In this document: piece by piece, positions 11,135 through 25,232 of the stretch
Layout of the letters: each line of letters opens with the position of its first letter
Position numbering within the stretch: position 1 is the stretch's first letter
Assembly (NCBI RefSeq): GCF_902712915.1
Contig: NZ_CACTIA010000005.1
Span: 62,001-126,000, forward strand
Reading direction: 5' to 3'
Length of the DNA: 64,000 bases
Origin: Acidiphilium sp. C61
Lineage (GTDB): Bacteria; Pseudomonadota; Alphaproteobacteria; Acetobacterales; Acetobacteraceae
Program-made: the position numbers and the translations under genes
Notes under the pieces: generated by a model
The model's database searches: none
What the model saw: the letters and a program-made list of their open reading frames with translations, nothing else
What the model was told of the DNA's origin: nothing

Positions 11135-12545
11135 CAAAACCGGTTTCTCTCATCAATTCCCCGCGACGATGCTGCGCGAATACGACATTCGCGGCATTGT
11201 CGGTGAAACCCTGCACGAGACCGACGCCTTCGCGATCGGGCGGACCTTCGGCTCGATGGTGGCGCGCAAGGGCGGCAGCCGGGTGACCGTGGGCCGCGAC
11301 GGGCGGCTTTCTTCGCCGGCGATGTCGCGGGCGCTGATCGCCGGACTGGTGGCGAGCGGCATGCAGGTGACCGATATCGGCTGCGGGCCGACGCCGATGC
11401 TCTATTTCGCGGCAACGACCGGCGAGGCCGATGGCGCGGTGATGGTGACGGGCAGCCACAACCCCTCGAACTACAATGGCTTCAAGATGATGCTCGGGCG
11501 CAAGCCGTTCTTCGGCGCGCAGATCCAGGAGCTTGGCCGTCTGGCGGCGGCCGGCGATGTCGAGCCGGAGAGCGCGGGGACGGTCGAGGAAAAGGACGTC
11601 AGCGATGCCTATCTGGCCCGTCTGCTGGAGGACTGGGAAGGCGGCGACCGGATGCTCAACGTGGTTTGGGATACCGGCAACGGGGCGGCGGGCGACATCG
11701 TCGCGCGGCTGGTGCAGGCGCTGCCGGGTCGGCACATGGTGCTGAACGCCGAGATCGACGGACGGTTCCCGGCGCATCACCCGGACCCGACGGTGCCCAA
11801 GAATCTCGAACAGCTGGTGGCCGCGGTGAAGAAGCAGGGGGCGGATATCGGCATCGCCTTCGACGGCGACGCCGACCGGATCGGCATCGTCGACGATACC
11901 GGCGAGATCCTGTTCGGCGACCAGTTCCTTGTGCTGCTGGCGCGCGACGTGCTGGCGGCGCATCCGGGGGCAACGATCATCGCCGATGTGAAGGCGAGCC
12001 AGGTGCTGTTCGACCAGGTTGCCGCCGCCGGCGGCACGCCGCTGATGTGGAAGACCGGGCATTCGCTGATCAAGTCGAAAATGGCGGAAACCGGCGCGCC
12101 GCTTGCGGGCGAGATGTCTGGTCACATTTTCTTCGCCGACAAGTGGTACGGGTTCGATGATGCGCTGTATGCCGCGATCCGCGTGTTGAACGCGGTGAAC
12201 AAGAGCGGCGAGAGCGTTTCCACCTTCCGCAAGAGCCTGCCGCAAGTGATCAACACGCCGGAGCTGCGCTTCGACTGCGCGGAGGACCGCAAATTCGAGG
12301 TTGTCGCCGAGGTGGCCGAGCGGCTGCGGGCGGATGGCGCCAACGTATCGGAGACCGACGGTGTGCGGGTGACGACCGAGGACGGGTGGTGGCTGCTGCG
12401 GGCCTCGAACACCCAGGCGGTGCTGGTGGCGCGTGCGGAAGCCGGATCGAACGAGGGGCTGGCGCGGCTGAAGCAGATCCTCGCTTCGCAACTTGCGGCC
12501 TCGGGTCTCGCGCCGGATTTCTCCGGGGCGAATGCCGGGCATTAG
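11127..12545 (+). CDS. Phosphomannomutase/phosphoglucomutase
   Basis: The 472-residue alpha-D-phosphohexomutase interconverts hexose 1- and 6-phosphates. It has the phosphoserine loop TGSHNPSNYNG with Ser110, the metal loop FDGDADRIG near 250, the sugar loop GEMSGHIFF near 326 and the phosphate loop RASNTQAVLVARAE near the C-terminus. It could serve both GDP-mannose (towards gmd/rmd) and UDP-glucose (with galU). It overlaps galU. Its TAG stop (12543-12545) coincides with the TA-GAGC junction of a MITE-like hairpin, so that insertion may have reshaped the stop codon. Confidence 0.92.
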   Translation: MHDKTGFSHQFPATMLREYDIRGIVGETLHETDAFAIGRTFGSMVARKGGSRVTVGRDGRLSSPAMSRALIAGLVASGMQVTDIGCGPTPMLYFAATTGEADGAVMVTGSHNPSNYNGFKMMLGRKPFFGAQIQELGRLAAAGDVEPESAGTVEEKDVSDAYLARLLEDWEGGDRMLNVVWDTGNGAAGDIVARLVQALPGRHMVLNAEIDGRFPAHHPDPTVPKNLEQLVAAVKKQGADIGIAFDGDADRIGIVDDTGEILFGDQFLVLLARDVLAAHPGATIIADVKASQVLFDQVAAAGGTPLMWKTGHSLIKSKMAETGAPLAGEMSGHIFFADKWYGFDDALYAAIRVLNAVNKSGESVSTFRKSLPQVINTPELRFDCAEDRKFEVVAEVAERLRADGANVSETDGVRVTTEDGWWLLRASNTQAVLVARAEAGSNEGLARLKQILASQLAASGLAPDFSGANAGH

Positions 12546-12580
12546 AGCATCAGCCGATCCATCAGGATCGGAAATTGCTC
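12545..12580 (+). repeat. MITE-like palindrome (B-type hairpin) at the mutase stop codon
   Basis: GAGC...GCTC encloses an inner inverted repeat (CCGATCC / GGATCGG). It matches the right-hand module of the 102-bp MITEs at 47,385 and 49,448. The left side has the expected TA; the right side has AA instead of TA, so it looks worn. It may also weaken readthrough from the mutase gene. Confidence 0.6.
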
Positions 12581-12609
12581 AAAGCCGCTGGATTTCAAAG
12601 ATTGACGAT

Positions 12610-12642
12610 ACGCCCCCGGCCCAGCCCGGGGGCGTTTTCGTT
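12610..12642 (+). terminator. Rho-independent terminator after galU-mutase
   Basis: A perfect 10-bp stem ACGCCCCCGG / CCGGGGGCGT with a 6-base loop is followed by TTTTCGTTT. It sits between the convergent mutase gene and trpS and could stop rightward transcription. Confidence 0.8.
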
Positions 12643-13644
12643 TCAGCCCGCGGGCAGCAGGCCGACGAGGCGCTCGGCTTCGGCGACGATCGGCGCGGCG
12701 ATGGCGGCGGCGCGAGCCGCGCCGGCCTGGAGCATGCGGTCGATCTCGGCGGGATCGGCGGCGAGGCGTTTGGTCTCCGCACCGATCGGGGTGAGTTTCT
12801 GCACCGCAAGCTCGGTCAGCCGTTCCTTGAACGGGCCGAAGCCGTTGCCGGCGTGCTCGCGCAGAACGTCCTCGGCGGTGATGTCGGCGAGGGCGGCGTA
12901 GATGCCGACGAGGTTGCGGGCCTCGGGGCGGGAATCGAGCTGCGCCGGGCGCTCGGGCAGCGGTTCCGGGTCGGTCTTGGCGCGGCGGATCTTCTGGGCG
13001 ATCGTGTCGGCATCGTCGGTAAGGTTGATGCGGCTCTGATCCGATGCGTCGGATTTCGACATTTTCCTGGTGCCGTCGCGCAGGCTCATGATGCGCGCGC
13101 TGCCGCCGATGATGCGCGGGGTGATCGCGGGGAAGAATTCCACCCCGTAATCGTGGTTGAATTTCTGCGCGATGTCGTTGGCGAGTTCGAGATGCTGGCT
13201 CTGGTCCTCGCCGACGGGCACCTCGGTCGCGTGATAGGCGAGGATGTCGGCGGCCATCAGGTTGGGATAGACGAACAGGCCGGTGGAGACGGCCTCCCGA
13301 TCCTTGCCGGCCTTGTCCTTGAACTGGGTCATGCGGTTGAGCCAGCCGAAGCGGGCGACGCAATTGAAGATCCAGGCGAGGCGCGCATGGGCGTGCACCG
13401 CCGACTGGTGGAACAGGATGCTGCGGGTGGGGTCGATGCCGCAAGCGACGAGCAGGGCGGCGTTCACCCGCGTCTGCTGGCGCAGCGCCTCGGGCTCGAC
13501 CCAGACGGTGAGCGCGTGCAGGTCGACCAGGCAGTAGATGCCCTCGTTGCCCTCCTGTAACGCGACCCAGTTCTGGATCGCGCCGAGATAATTGCCGAGA
13601 TGCGCGATTCCGGTGGGCTGGATGCCCGAAAATATGCGTGCCAT
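12643..13644 (-). CDS. trpS: Tryptophanyl-tRNA synthetase
   Basis: The 333-residue class I synthetase charges tRNA-Trp. The HIGH-type motif is in [19 protein letters not shown] at about 5-23 and the KMSKS motif is intact in [10 protein letters not shown] around residue 200. The start is the ATG at 13642-13644; an in-frame extension to 13761 lacks family support. It lies 43 bp downstream of murJ on the same strand. Confidence 0.96.
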   Translation of the reverse strand: MARIFSGIQPTGIAHLGNYLGAIQNWVALQEGNEGIYCLVDLHALTVWVEPEALRQQTRVNAALLVACGIDPTRSILFHQSAVHAHARLAWIFNCVARFGWLNRMTQFKDKAGKDREAVSTGLFVYPNLMAADILAYHATEVPVGEDQSQHLELANDIAQKFNHDYGVEFFPAITPRIIGGSARIMSLRDGTRKMSKSDASDQSRINLTDDADTIAQKIRRAKTDPEPLPERPAQLDSRPEARNLVGIYAALADITAEDVLREHAGNGFGPFKERLTELAVQKLTPIGAETKRLAADPAEIDRMLQAGAARAAAIAAPIVAEAERLVGLLPAG

Positions 13645-13687
13645 GGCCACTGTATCAGCGCGCTTCGGCGGCCCGGTCAAGCGCCGT

Positions 13688-15220
13688 TCAGGCGGGTTTG
13701 GGGCGGCGCAGGAGCAGGCGCAGCTCGGCCGGGCGGACGGCGCCGAGGAGAATGCCCCCAAGCGTGAAGACGGCGAGGCCCGCAGCGATCAGCAGGGCGA
13801 GGCTGGTAATGGGAGCGAGATGCATCAGCGCGGTGCGGCGCAGGGCGAGCAGGGCCAGGGCCATCAGCCCGCTCGCCAGCACGATGGCGAGGATGCGGCG
13901 GGCAAGCGCGCGGTCCGGCGCGAAATCGGCGCGGCGGCGAAGCAGGAGGGCGAGGGCGATGGCGTTGAACCAGGCGGCGAGACTGGTGGAGAGCGCGATG
14001 CCGACCTGTTGCAGCGGATGCATCAGGGCGAGGTTTAGGGCGAGGTTGATCGCGACCGCGGCGAGCCCGGTCTTGACCGGGGTGGAGGTGTCGCCGCGGG
14101 CGAAGAAGCCGGGGGCGAACAGTTTCACCAGCACGAAGGCGGGCAGGCCGAAAGCATAGACGGCGAGGGCGGCAGCGCTGCGCGCGGCATCGGTGTCGGA
14201 AAAGGCGCCATGGGCAAAGAGGGTGCGCATCACTGGCAGGCCGATCGCGGCGAGGGCGGCAGCGGCGGGCAGGGTGAGCAGCAGCGAGACCGCGATGGCG
14301 CGGTTGAGCGACTCGCGGGCGGCGTCGGTCTCGTTGCGACGGAACTGACGCGAGAGGCTCGGCAGCAGCACGGTGCCGACCGCGGTGCCGATGACGCCGA
14401 GGGGAAGCTGGTTCACCCGGTCGGCATAATAGAGCACGGAGACCGTGCCGGTGGGCAACAGCGAGGCGATGATGGTATCGACCGTGAGGTTGAGCTGGGT
14501 GACGCCAGCGCCGATCAGCCCGGGGCCGAGGCGGCGCAGCACGGTGCGCGCCCCCGGCGTGAGGCGCGGGACGCGCAGGCGCAGCGGCGAGCCGGCGCGA
14601 GCCATCGCCCAGGCGAGCAGGACGAACTGCACGATCCCCGACAAAGCGACGCCATAGGCCAGCGCCTCGGGCACGCGCTGGCCGGCGGCGTGCAGGATGA
14701 GAAGGGTTGCGATGATGCAGACATTGAACAGGATGGGTGCCGCGGAGGCAGCGGCGAAATGGCCGCGCGCGTTCAGCACGCCGGAGAACAGGGCGCAGAG
14801 GCAGATCAGCCAGAGATAGGGGAAGGTGATGCGCGAAAGCCGGACCGCGAGGGCGAATTTTGCCGGATCGGCGCGGAAGCCGGGGGCCAGGATGTCGAGC
14901 ACGAGGGGCATGAACACGAGGCCGAGGATGGTGAGCGCGAAGAGGAACAGCGCCATGATGGCAGTGACCTCCTCGGCGAGGCGGCGGGCCGGGGCTTCGC
15001 CGTCCTGCGCGAGGGCGCCGGCATAGGCGGGGATGAAGGCGGCGCTGAACGCGCCCTCGCCGAACAGGCGGCGGAACAGGTTGGGCAGACGCAGCGCCAC
15101 GAAAAATGCGTCCGCCGCCGGGCCGGCACCGAGCAGGGCGGCGATCAGGATGTCGCGCGCGAAGCCGAGCACCCGACTGCCCATCGTCCAGGCGCCCACG
15201 GTCAGCGCATTGCGTAGCAT
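13688..15220 (-). CDS. murJ: Lipid II flippase MurJ
   Basis: The 510-residue polytopic membrane protein belongs to the MVIN/MurJ group of the MOP exporters and flips lipid II for peptidoglycan synthesis. Diagnostic segments are [48 protein letters not shown] near 36-63 and multiple hydrophobic helices to the C-terminus. The start is the ATG at 15218-15220 ([11 protein letters not shown]); the upstream extension is shadow coding. murJ-trpS is a frequent pair in alphaproteobacteria. Confidence 0.95.
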   Translation of the reverse strand: MLRNALTVGAWTMGSRVLGFARDILIAALLGAGPAADAFFVALRLPNLFRRLFGEGAFSAAFIPAYAGALAQDGEAPARRLAEEVTAIMALFLFALTILGLVFMPLVLDILAPGFRADPAKFALAVRLSRITFPYLWLICLCALFSGVLNARGHFAAASAAPILFNVCIIATLLILHAAGQRVPEALAYGVALSGIVQFVLLAWAMARAGSPLRLRVPRLTPGARTVLRRLGPGLIGAGVTQLNLTVDTIIASLLPTGTVSVLYYADRVNQLPLGVIGTAVGTVLLPSLSRQFRRNETDAARESLNRAIAVSLLLTLPAAAALAAIGLPVMRTLFAHGAFSDTDAARSAAALAVYAFGLPAFVLVKLFAPGFFARGDTSTPVKTGLAAVAINLALNLALMHPLQQVGIALSTSLAAWFNAIALALLLRRRADFAPDRALARRILAIVLASGLMALALLALRRTALMHLAPITSLALLIAAGLAVFTLGGILLGAVRPAELRLLLRRPKPA

Positions 15221-15275
15221 TCTTGCTCCTTGGCGGTTGGCGTCCGGCCGGATCGGCCGCAACCAGCGCAGAGCA

Positions 15276-15764
15276 TTAGCGGGGGGCGGGGACGGTTTCC
15301 AGCCTTGCGTGGGCGGGGAGGATGAAGCCGTCGGTGGGGTAGATGGTGCGGCCGGGTTCGTGATCGGGCGCGTACCAGACGCGCACCGAAGTCCAGTCAT
15401 TCGCGGGCGAGACATCGAGCACCGGGGTGGCGCGCTGAATGCGGCCGGGCAGCCAATTGGCCTGGGTGACGAGGATCTCGCGCGGGCCGAGGACACGGGT
15501 AACGACAGCGACATGCCCGGCGGTCATCGCGCCGTGGCGGCGGAAGACCAGCACGGCGCCGGGGACGGGGCGCTGCGCGCGGGGGTATCGCCCGTCGGCC
15601 TCGTCCCACCAGCGCCAGGCATCGCCGGTGATCTCGATGCCGGAGACGGCGCGGGCATAGGGCACGCAGGTGAGCGTGGTCGGGGTGCCGTATCCGGCGA
15701 AGCGCGAGCTGGCACAGGCGGCGAGCAGCAGCGGCGCCACGAGGGCGGGCAGAGCGAGTCGCAT
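15276..15764 (-). CDS. CHAP-domain lipoprotein, probable cell-wall amidase/peptidase
   Basis: The 162-residue protein starts with a lipoprotein signal ending in the lipobox LAAC (Cys17). A CHAP-like fold follows with the candidate catalytic Cys33 (TCVPYARAV) and His84 (AGHVAVVTRV). CHAP enzymes cleave peptidoglycan peptides or related amides; anchoring to a membrane on the periplasmic side is expected. It lies 55 bp upstream of murJ on the same strand. The substrate is inferred from the fold only. Confidence 0.75.
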   Translation of the reverse strand: MRLALPALVAPLLLAACASSRFAGYGTPTTLTCVPYARAVSGIEITGDAWRWWDEADGRYPRAQRPVPGAVLVFRRHGAMTAGHVAVVTRVLGPREILVTQANWLPGRIQRATPVLDVSPANDWTSVRVWYAPDHEPGRTIYPTDGFILPAHARLETVPAPR

Positions 15765-15793
15765 GGGCAGAGAATACCTGCTAGTCAGCCGGC

Positions 15794-16483
15794 ATGGACA
15801 CGATTTATCGCGGCGACCTGTCGACTCCGGCGGGACGGCGCAATGCCTGGATCGACGCGCTGTTCGTCGACCACGCCGTGCTGCGGCTGGGCTGGACCAA
15901 TTTTGCGCCGGTCAAGCCGGGCGCGCTGTATCGCTCGAACCATCCGGTGCCGTTCCAGCTGGCGAAATTCCGCCGCCTGGTCGGGCTCAACACGCTGATC
16001 AACTTGCGCGGCGAGTGCCGCAACGGCTCGGACGCGCTCTCGCGCGAGGCGGCGCGGCGGCTCGGGCTCGATTTCTACGACATGGCGCTGGAATCGCGCG
16101 GCGCGCCGCATCGCGACCGCATCCTGCGGCTGGCCGAGATCATCCGCACGATGCGGCGGCCGGCGCTGGTGCACTGCAAGTCCGGCGCCGACAGGGCGGG
16201 GATCGCGAGCGCGTTGTTCGTGCTGATCGAGGGCGGCAGCGTCGCCGAGGCGCGGCGGCAGCTCAGCCTGCGCTTCGGCCATATCCGGCAGTCGAATACC
16301 GGGATTCTGGACGCCTTCCTCGATATGTACGAGGAGGAGGGCAGCGGTATGGCGTTTCTCGACTGGGTGCGCGACGCCTATCACGAGCAGGCGCTGCGCG
16401 AGCGCTACGCGCGCGAGACACGCAATCGGCCGGGGCGGCGGATCGCACGGTTCGTCAACGACCGGCTGCTCGCCCGGGAGTGA
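15794..16483 (+). CDS. Protein tyrosine/dual-specificity phosphatase
   Basis: The 229-residue protein has the phosphatase loop HCKSGADRAG with catalytic Cys128 and Arg134, preceded by the YRSNHPVPFQ and TLINLRGE segments of the atypical dual-specificity group found in alphaproteobacteria. The general acid may be the Asp near residue 94-96 (FYDM). Its substrate could be a phosphoprotein, phosphoinositide or cell-envelope phosphate; nothing in the context decides. It is flanked by divergent and convergent genes, so it is likely monocistronic. Confidence 0.8.
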   Translation: MDTIYRGDLSTPAGRRNAWIDALFVDHAVLRLGWTNFAPVKPGALYRSNHPVPFQLAKFRRLVGLNTLINLRGECRNGSDALSREAARRLGLDFYDMALESRGAPHRDRILRLAEIIRTMRRPALVHCKSGADRAGIASALFVLIEGGSVAEARRQLSLRFGHIRQSNTGILDAFLDMYEEEGSGMAFLDWVRDAYHEQALRERYARETRNRPGRRIARFVNDRLLARE

Positions 16484-16513
16484 CCGGGCGGCGGCGCGGG
16501 CGGCTGGTCGCGA

Positions 16514-16948
16514 TCAGACCTCGGGCGGTGCGGCGCTGATCGGGATTTCGCGGGCTTCGGTGGAAGGCTGGTCGCCGAGGCCGGGGGCGGGTTCAGCAAG
16601 ATCCTGATCGTCCTGGGCGTCGGAGGATTGCGAGGCGTCGTTGCGCCGGGCGTGGCCGTTGCCGTGCTGTGTCTGGGCTGCCTGGTTCATCGCTGAAATG
16701 ATGCGAAAATAATGTTCGGCATACTGGAAATAGCTTTCGGCGAGAACGCGGTCGCCGGCACTTGAGGCATCGCGTCCAAGCTGCTGATACTTGTCGTAAA
16801 GCTGCTGGGCGGTGCCGCGGACCCGCTGTTCGGGGCCATTGCTGTCAAAGACGTGATTGCGGTTCAGCGGGGTGCCCCCCTGATAGCTGCGAAAAGAACC
16901 GCCGCCGCCACCACGATTGTTGCGCCCGCGCATACGTTTTATGTTCAT
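16514..16948 (-). CDS. DUF4167 protein
   Basis: The 144-residue protein begins with a basic, glycine-rich stretch (MNIKRMRGRNNRGGGGG) and carries the conserved FDSNGPEQRVRGTAQQLYDKY and AESYFQYAEHYFRI segments of DUF4167, then a disordered acidic tail. The start is the ATG at 16946-16948. DUF4167 genes commonly sit downstream of prmC in alphaproteobacteria, as here (241 bp gap). The function is not established; the RG-rich start suggests nucleic-acid contact, which is only an inference. Confidence 0.85.
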   Translation of the reverse strand: MNIKRMRGRNNRGGGGGSFRSYQGGTPLNRNHVFDSNGPEQRVRGTAQQLYDKYQQLGRDASSAGDRVLAESYFQYAEHYFRIISAMNQAAQTQHGNGHARRNDASQSSDAQDDQDLAEPAPGLGDQPSTEAREIPISAAPPEV

Positions 16949-17189
16949 AGAGTTCCGGTATCCTGTTGCAGTGCGACCATGCGCGTGCCGGACCGTCGTT
17001 TCCCTGGTCGTGGTCGGGCAGCGTCTTTCATGGCGTGGTCGTTCAAACGAGTTCGATACGGCACCTGCGGAACCGGCACCGCGTCGCGGGACGAAGCGGT
17101 CGGGAACCCGCCGTTCCGGCCTCATGAGGCCGGGTATCGAATACGGAATTGTTATCTAGTCTGATTCGGCCGGAACGCCAAATGGTTTT

Positions 17190-18028
17190 TCACGAATATT
17201 TTCCCGCCCCTGACATGAACACGGCGCGGGGGATGCCGGCGAGATCGGGTTCGGCGGCCGCATCCAGCCCGTGCGCGGCGGCGAGGGCGATAAGGGCTTG
17301 GGCCTGGCCGATCCCGGCTTCGAGGATGGCGAGCCCGCCCGGGGCGAGCAGGCGCGGCAGATCCGCGACGATGCGGCGATAGGCGTCGAACCCGTCGGCG
17401 CCGCCATCGAGGGCGGAGGCGGGCTCGTGGGCGGCGACTTCCGCCATCAGGCCGGGGATGTCGGCACTCGGGATATAGGGCGGGTTGGCGAGGATGAGGT
17501 CGAAACGGGCGGCGATCGCCTCTGCCCAGTCGGCGCAGCAGAAGGCGGCGCGGGACGCAAGGCCGGTGCGGGCGGCATTGGCGCGGGCGAGGGCGCAGGA
17601 AGCGGGCACGCGGTCGATGCCGAGGCCGCAAGCGTCGGGGTATTCGGTGAGGGCGGCGAGGAGCAGCGCGCCGGTGCCCGTGCCGAGATCGAGGATCGTG
17701 CGGATCTTGTCCCGGTCGGGGCGGTGGCGCAGCGCGGCTTCGATGAGGGTTTCGCTGTCTGGCCGGGGGATGAGCGTTGCCGGCGAGACGGCGAGATCGA
17801 GGCTCCAGAAGCCTTTTGCGCCGGTGATGTAGGCGAGCGGCTCGCGGGCGGCGCGGCGGCGGGCGAGGGCTAAAGCGGGTTCGGGATCGACCTCGTCGAG
17901 CGCCCAGAGTGCGGCGAGGTCGACGCCGAGCGCGTGGGCGAGGATGAGGCGGGCCTCGCGGGTCGGGTTTTCGACGCCGCCCGCGGCGAGGATGCGGCCG
18001 AGTTCGCGCAGGGCCTCGGTGGTCGGGA

Positions 18029-18032
<4 letters not shown>
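17190..18032 (-). CDS. prmC: Release factor glutamine methyltransferase
   Basis: The 280-residue SAM-dependent enzyme methylates the Gln of the GGQ motif in release factors. The SAM motif [13 protein letters not shown] is near 114-126 and the catalytic NPPY is at 183-186. The N-terminal helical domain ([26 protein letters not shown]) is typical. It overlaps prfA by 4 bp, matching its role in modifying that protein. Confidence 0.95.
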
Positions 18033-19087
<1,055 letters not shown>

Positions 19088-19099
19088 CGCGTCAGCTGG

Positions 19100-20335
19100 T
19101 CATCCGAGGGCGGCGAGAAGCTCGGCGCGGGGGAGTTCGCGCTGGGCGCCGTCGTCGAGGGTTTTGAGGGTGACGGCGCCGCGGGCGAGTTCGTCCGCAC
19201 CGATCAGCACCGCGGCGCGGGCGTTGATACGGTTGGCGCGTTCGAGACGCTTCTTCAGGTTGCCGCGATAGGCGGCCTCGGCGGCGATGCCGGCGCGGCG
19301 GAGGGTGGCGAGGATCTCGATCGCGGCGGTCTGCTCGGCCTCGCCCATCGGTATGATGGCGACGGGGCGCGGCGTGGCGGGGGGGGCTGCCAGCAGCATG
19401 GCGAGGCGCTCGATGCCCGCCGCCCAGCCGACGCCGGGGGTGGGCGGGCCGCCCATCTGCTCGACCAGTTGGTCGTAGCGGCCGCCGCCGAGCACCGTGC
19501 CCTGCGCGCCGAGGGCGGTGGAGACGAATTCGAAGGCGGTATGGTTGTAGTAGTCGAAGCCGCGGACGATTCGCGGGTTCTCGACGAAGGCGATGCCAAA
19601 GGCGGCAAGTGCGGATTTGAGCCCGTCATAGAAGGCGGCGGAGGAGGGGTTCAGGTGGTCGTAGATAAGCGGGGCGTCGGCAAGGAGGCGGATGTCGTTC
19701 GCATCCTTGGTGTCGAGGATCCGCAGCGGGTTCTTGACCAGGCGGACCTTGCTCTCGTCGGAAAGCTCGGATTCATAGCGGGAGAGATAATCCACCAGGG
19801 CGGTGCGGTAGGCATCGCGGCTGTCGCGGTCGCCCAGCGTGTTGATGTGCAGGGTGATGCTGGCGCCGACGCCAAGCTCGTCGAGGATCTGCTGGCCGCA
19901 GGCGATCGCCTCGGCATCGGCCAGCGGCTCGGCGGCGCCGATGATCTCGAAGCCAATCTGGTGGAACTGGCGGTAGCGGCCCTTCTGCGGGCGCTCGTAG
20001 CGGAACATCGGGCCCTGGTAGAAGATTTTCTGCGGCAGGGTCTGGGTGAGGCCGTTGGAGACCAGGGCGCGGCAGACGCCGGCGGTGCCCTCGGGACGCA
20101 GCGTGACGGATTCGCCGGAGCGATCCTCGAAGCTATACATCTCCTTGGTCACCACATCGGAGGTTTCGCCGAGGTTGCGGGCGAAGACGGAGGTGAGCTC
20201 GAAGACCGGTGTGGCCCATTCGGCGGCGCCGTAGAGCGCGGCGATGCGGCGGGCGGTCTCGATCACGTGGTGATGCCGGCGCGCGTCCTCGCCGATGATG
20301 TCCTGGGTGCCGCGCACGGGTTGGGGCTTGGTCAA
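19100..20335 (-). CDS. hisS: Histidyl-tRNA synthetase
   Basis: The 411-residue class II synthetase has the N-terminal PVRGTQDI, motif 2 in [21 protein letters not shown], the histidine A box in [17 protein letters not shown] and motif 3 near [11 protein letters not shown]. The C-terminal anticodon-binding domain is present. It lies 83 bp after ispG, in the common ispG-hisS-prfA-prmC order. Confidence 0.96.
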   Translation of the reverse strand: MTKPQPVRGTQDIIGEDARRHHHVIETARRIAALYGAAEWATPVFELTSVFARNLGETSDVVTKEMYSFEDRSGESVTLRPEGTAGVCRALVSNGLTQTLPQKIFYQGPMFRYERPQKGRYRQFHQIGFEIIGAAEPLADAEAIACGQQILDELGVGASITLHINTLGDRDSRDAYRTALVDYLSRYESELSDESKVRLVKNPLRILDTKDANDIRLLADAPLIYDHLNPSSAAFYDGLKSALAAFGIAFVENPRIVRGFDYYNHTAFEFVSTALGAQGTVLGGGRYDQLVEQMGGPPTPGVGWAAGIERLAMLLAAPPATPRPVAIIPMGEAEQTAAIEILATLRRAGIAAEAAYRGNLKKRLERANRINARAAVLIGADELARGAVTLKTLDDGAQRELPRAELLAALG

Positions 20336-20418
20336 GGCGGAAATCCTTCAGACAGCGGAGATTGCCGGTGGTTTGCCGGAAATCGCCGCCGCTGAACAGT
20401 CCGCAACGCGCGGGCGGG

Positions 20419-21543
20419 CTATTCCGCCGCCTGCTTCGCCGCCGCCTTTTCCTCGCGCAGGCGGGCGGCACGCTGTTCGACGAGGTCGACGACATGGTCG
20501 ATCATCGCCGCCCCCTCGATCGTGTGGTCGGTCTTGCCGGCGGCATAGACCATGTGGCGGCCATTGCCGCCGCCGGTGACGCCGAGATCGGTCATTAGCG
20601 CCTCGCCCGGCCCGTTGACCACGCAGCCGATGATCGAGAGGGTGATCGGCTCCTCGATATGGGCGAGACGGTCTTCGAGCTGGGCCACCGTGTCGATCAC
20701 GTTGAAGCCCTGGCGGGCGCAGGAGGGGCAGGAGATGACGCGCACGCCGCGATGGCGGATGCCGAGCGACTTCAGGATGTCCCAGCCGACAGCGACTTCT
20801 TCCTCCGGCTCGGCGGAGAGGGAAACGCGCATCGTGTCGCCGATGCCGGCCCACAGCAGCGAGCCCAGCCCGATCGAGGATTTGACCGTACCGGTGCGCC
20901 GTCCGCCGGCCTCGGTGATGCCGATATGCAGCGGGTGGTCGCAGACCTCGGCGAGCTGCTGATAGGCGGCGACGGCCATGAACACGTCCGACGCCTTCAC
21001 GCTGATCTTGAATTCATGGAAGTCGTGATCCTGAAGGATCTTCGCGTGTTCGAGGGCGGATTCGACCAGGGCGTCGGGGTTCGGCTCACCGTATTTCTCG
21101 AGCAGGTGCTTCTCCAGTGAGCCGGCATTGACGCCGATGCGGATGGAGCAGCCGTGATCGCGGGCGGCGGCGACGACCTCGCGCACGCGCTCGGCGCTGC
21201 CGATATTGCCGGGGTTGATGCGCAGGCAGGCCGCCCCCGCCTTCGCCGCCTCGATCGCGCGGCGGTAGTGGAAATGGATGTCTGCGACGATGGGGACGTT
21301 CACCTGCTTCACGATGTCGGCGAGGGCAGCGGTAGCCGCCTCGTCGGGGCAGGAGACGCGGACGATGTCGACCCCGGCGCGCTCGGCACGCTGGATCTGG
21401 GCCACCGTGGCCGCGACGTCGTCGGTCGGCGTGTTGGTCATGGTCTGCACGGTGATCGGCGCGTCGCCACCGACCTTGACCGGGCCGACGCTGATCTGCC
21501 GCGACTTGCGGCGGATGATCTGCTGGTATTCGCGGTAGTTCAT
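20419..21543 (-). CDS. ispG: 4-hydroxy-3-methylbut-2-enyl diphosphate synthase (flavodoxin)
   Basis: The 374-residue IspG catalyses the penultimate step of the MEP isoprenoid pathway using a [4Fe-4S] cluster. Its C-terminal cluster ligands are in [12 protein letters not shown] and GCVVNGPGE; the TIM-barrel part includes [16 protein letters not shown]. The start is the ATG at 21541-21543 (MNYREYQQI); the longer upstream frame is not supported. It is downstream of the rodZ-like gene by 22 bp. Confidence 0.96.
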   Translation of the reverse strand: MNYREYQQIIRRKSRQISVGPVKVGGDAPITVQTMTNTPTDDVAATVAQIQRAERAGVDIVRVSCPDEAATAALADIVKQVNVPIVADIHFHYRRAIEAAKAGAACLRINPGNIGSAERVREVVAAARDHGCSIRIGVNAGSLEKHLLEKYGEPNPDALVESALEHAKILQDHDFHEFKISVKASDVFMAVAAYQQLAEVCDHPLHIGITEAGGRRTGTVKSSIGLGSLLWAGIGDTMRVSLSAEPEEEVAVGWDILKSLGIRHRGVRVISCPSCARQGFNVIDTVAQLEDRLAHIEEPITLSIIGCVVNGPGEALMTDLGVTGGGNGRHMVYAAGKTDHTIEGAAMIDHVVDLVEQRAARLREEKAAAKQAAE

Positions 21544-21565
21544 CGGGCTCGCTTCCGTGGAGGGG

Positions 21566-22819
21566 TTACTGTGCTGCCGGGCTGGCGACCGGGGCGGTTG
21601 CGCCGCCCGCGGGCGCGGCCGGCGTGAGGGGAACGCTGTGGAGCACCGCGCCGGGCTTGCCGAGCGGCGCGCCGGCAGTGCCGTTGCGGACCAGTTCGGT
21701 GCCGCCGGCATTGCCCGTGGTCATGGTCAGGCCCGGCTCGTTCGGCACCGGCCAGGACTGGCCGGCCTTGAGCACGCGGCTGAACAGGATGGTGCCGTGC
21801 GGGCCACGAACCTCAACCCAGCTGTCGGCACTGGCGCTGATCACCAGCGGGTTAGCGCTGACCGACGCGGCTGCTGCGGGAGCCTGGCCAGCAGGCAAAG
21901 CACTCGTAGCTGCGGTGCCGGGGGGCGTGGTCCCAGCGGCGGCCGTGCCGGCGGCAGCGGCCGGCGTTCCGGCGGCAGTGGAGGCTGATGTGCCGGCGAT
22001 GACCGCACCGGAATTGCCGCCGGGGTTCGCGGCGCTATCTGCCGTGCCGGTGCCCGCCGTCGGGTTCGGCATCGCGCTGTCTGCGGCGGCCGAGCCGGGC
22101 GTTGACGCAGCGGGGGTGCCGGGCGTCGCCCCCGGTGGGGTGGAAGACGCCGTCTGCGACACCGCGGCTTGGGATGCGCTGGCTTGCGCGGTGGCAGCCG
22201 GGGGCGCTCCCGCCGAAGCCGATGCCGCCGGCGGTGTGGCGGCGGACGGCGCAGGGGCGCTGGTTCCCGATGCGGGCGCGCCGGCGGCAGCGGTTTTGGC
22301 CGGCGCTGGCGCCGGCGTCGGTGCCGATGATTTCGGGATCGCCAGCGGGGCGAGTTTGGCCGGGACCTCGGGGACCATGCGCGCCATCCGGAGTTCATGC
22401 TCCGAATGGCGATACCAGAAGAAATAGCCGGCGAGGCCGACCGCGGCGACAAGGAAGAGTACGGCGCCGGGCGGAACGGCGCGGTCCGGCAACGGCTCGG
22501 GGAAGCTCAGGGCTGGCGGGCGGCTGCGGCTCATGCCCTCGGCGCGGAAGCGGCGGAGGATTTCCTCGGGATCGAGTCCCATGATCTCGGCATAGGAGCG
22601 GATGAAGCCGGCCGCGTAGGTCGGCGCAGGCAGTGCCGTGAGATTGCCGGATTCGATGGCCTCGAGAAACACCCGCCTGATCTTCAGGCGTGCCGCTATA
22701 TCCGGCAGTTTCCAGCCCAGACGCTCGCGGAAGGCGCGCAATTCGGCGCCGACGGCTTCCGGCCCGCCACGGGAGGATGTGTCGTATCCGGCAGTTGTGA
22801 GGTCGTTGTCGCCGTTCAT
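21566..22819 (-). CDS. RodZ-like helix-turn-helix membrane protein
   Basis: The 417-residue protein has a cytoplasmic helix-turn-helix (about 22-95, with [20 protein letters not shown]), one membrane helix ([20 protein letters not shown], near 120-140), a long Ala/Pro/Ser/Thr-rich linker (about 165-325) and a C-terminal DUF4115-like domain ([20 protein letters not shown]). This is the RodZ layout; RodZ links MreB to the elongation machinery. The start chosen is the ATG at 22817-22819 (MNGDNDL). Placement before ispG is common in proteobacteria. Confidence 0.85.
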   Translation of the reverse strand: MNGDNDLTTAGYDTSSRGGPEAVGAELRAFRERLGWKLPDIAARLKIRRVFLEAIESGNLTALPAPTYAAGFIRSYAEIMGLDPEEILRRFRAEGMSRSRPPALSFPEPLPDRAVPPGAVLFLVAAVGLAGYFFWYRHSEHELRMARMVPEVPAKLAPLAIPKSSAPTPAPAPAKTAAAGAPASGTSAPAPSAATPPAASASAGAPPAATAQASASQAAVSQTASSTPPGATPGTPAASTPGSAAADSAMPNPTAGTGTADSAANPGGNSGAVIAGTSASTAAGTPAAAAGTAAAGTTPPGTAATSALPAGQAPAAAASVSANPLVISASADSWVEVRGPHGTILFSRVLKAGQSWPVPNEPGLTMTTGNAGGTELVRNGTAGAPLGKPGAVLHSVPLTPAAPAGGATAPVASPAAQ

Positions 22820-22964
22820 GATGCCCTTGAATGCCCGCGGGGCGGAGTTGAGGGAGGACGGCCGAGAGGCGGCGACCTGCCACAGCAGCCGGGCGAAATA
22901 GAGTCCCGGTCCGTGCATTTGCCCGGTCTCGACCCGGTCCGGACGGCGGTTTAGCGCGTTCGGC

Positions 22965-25209
<2,245 letters not shown>

Positions 25210-25232
<23 letters not shown>

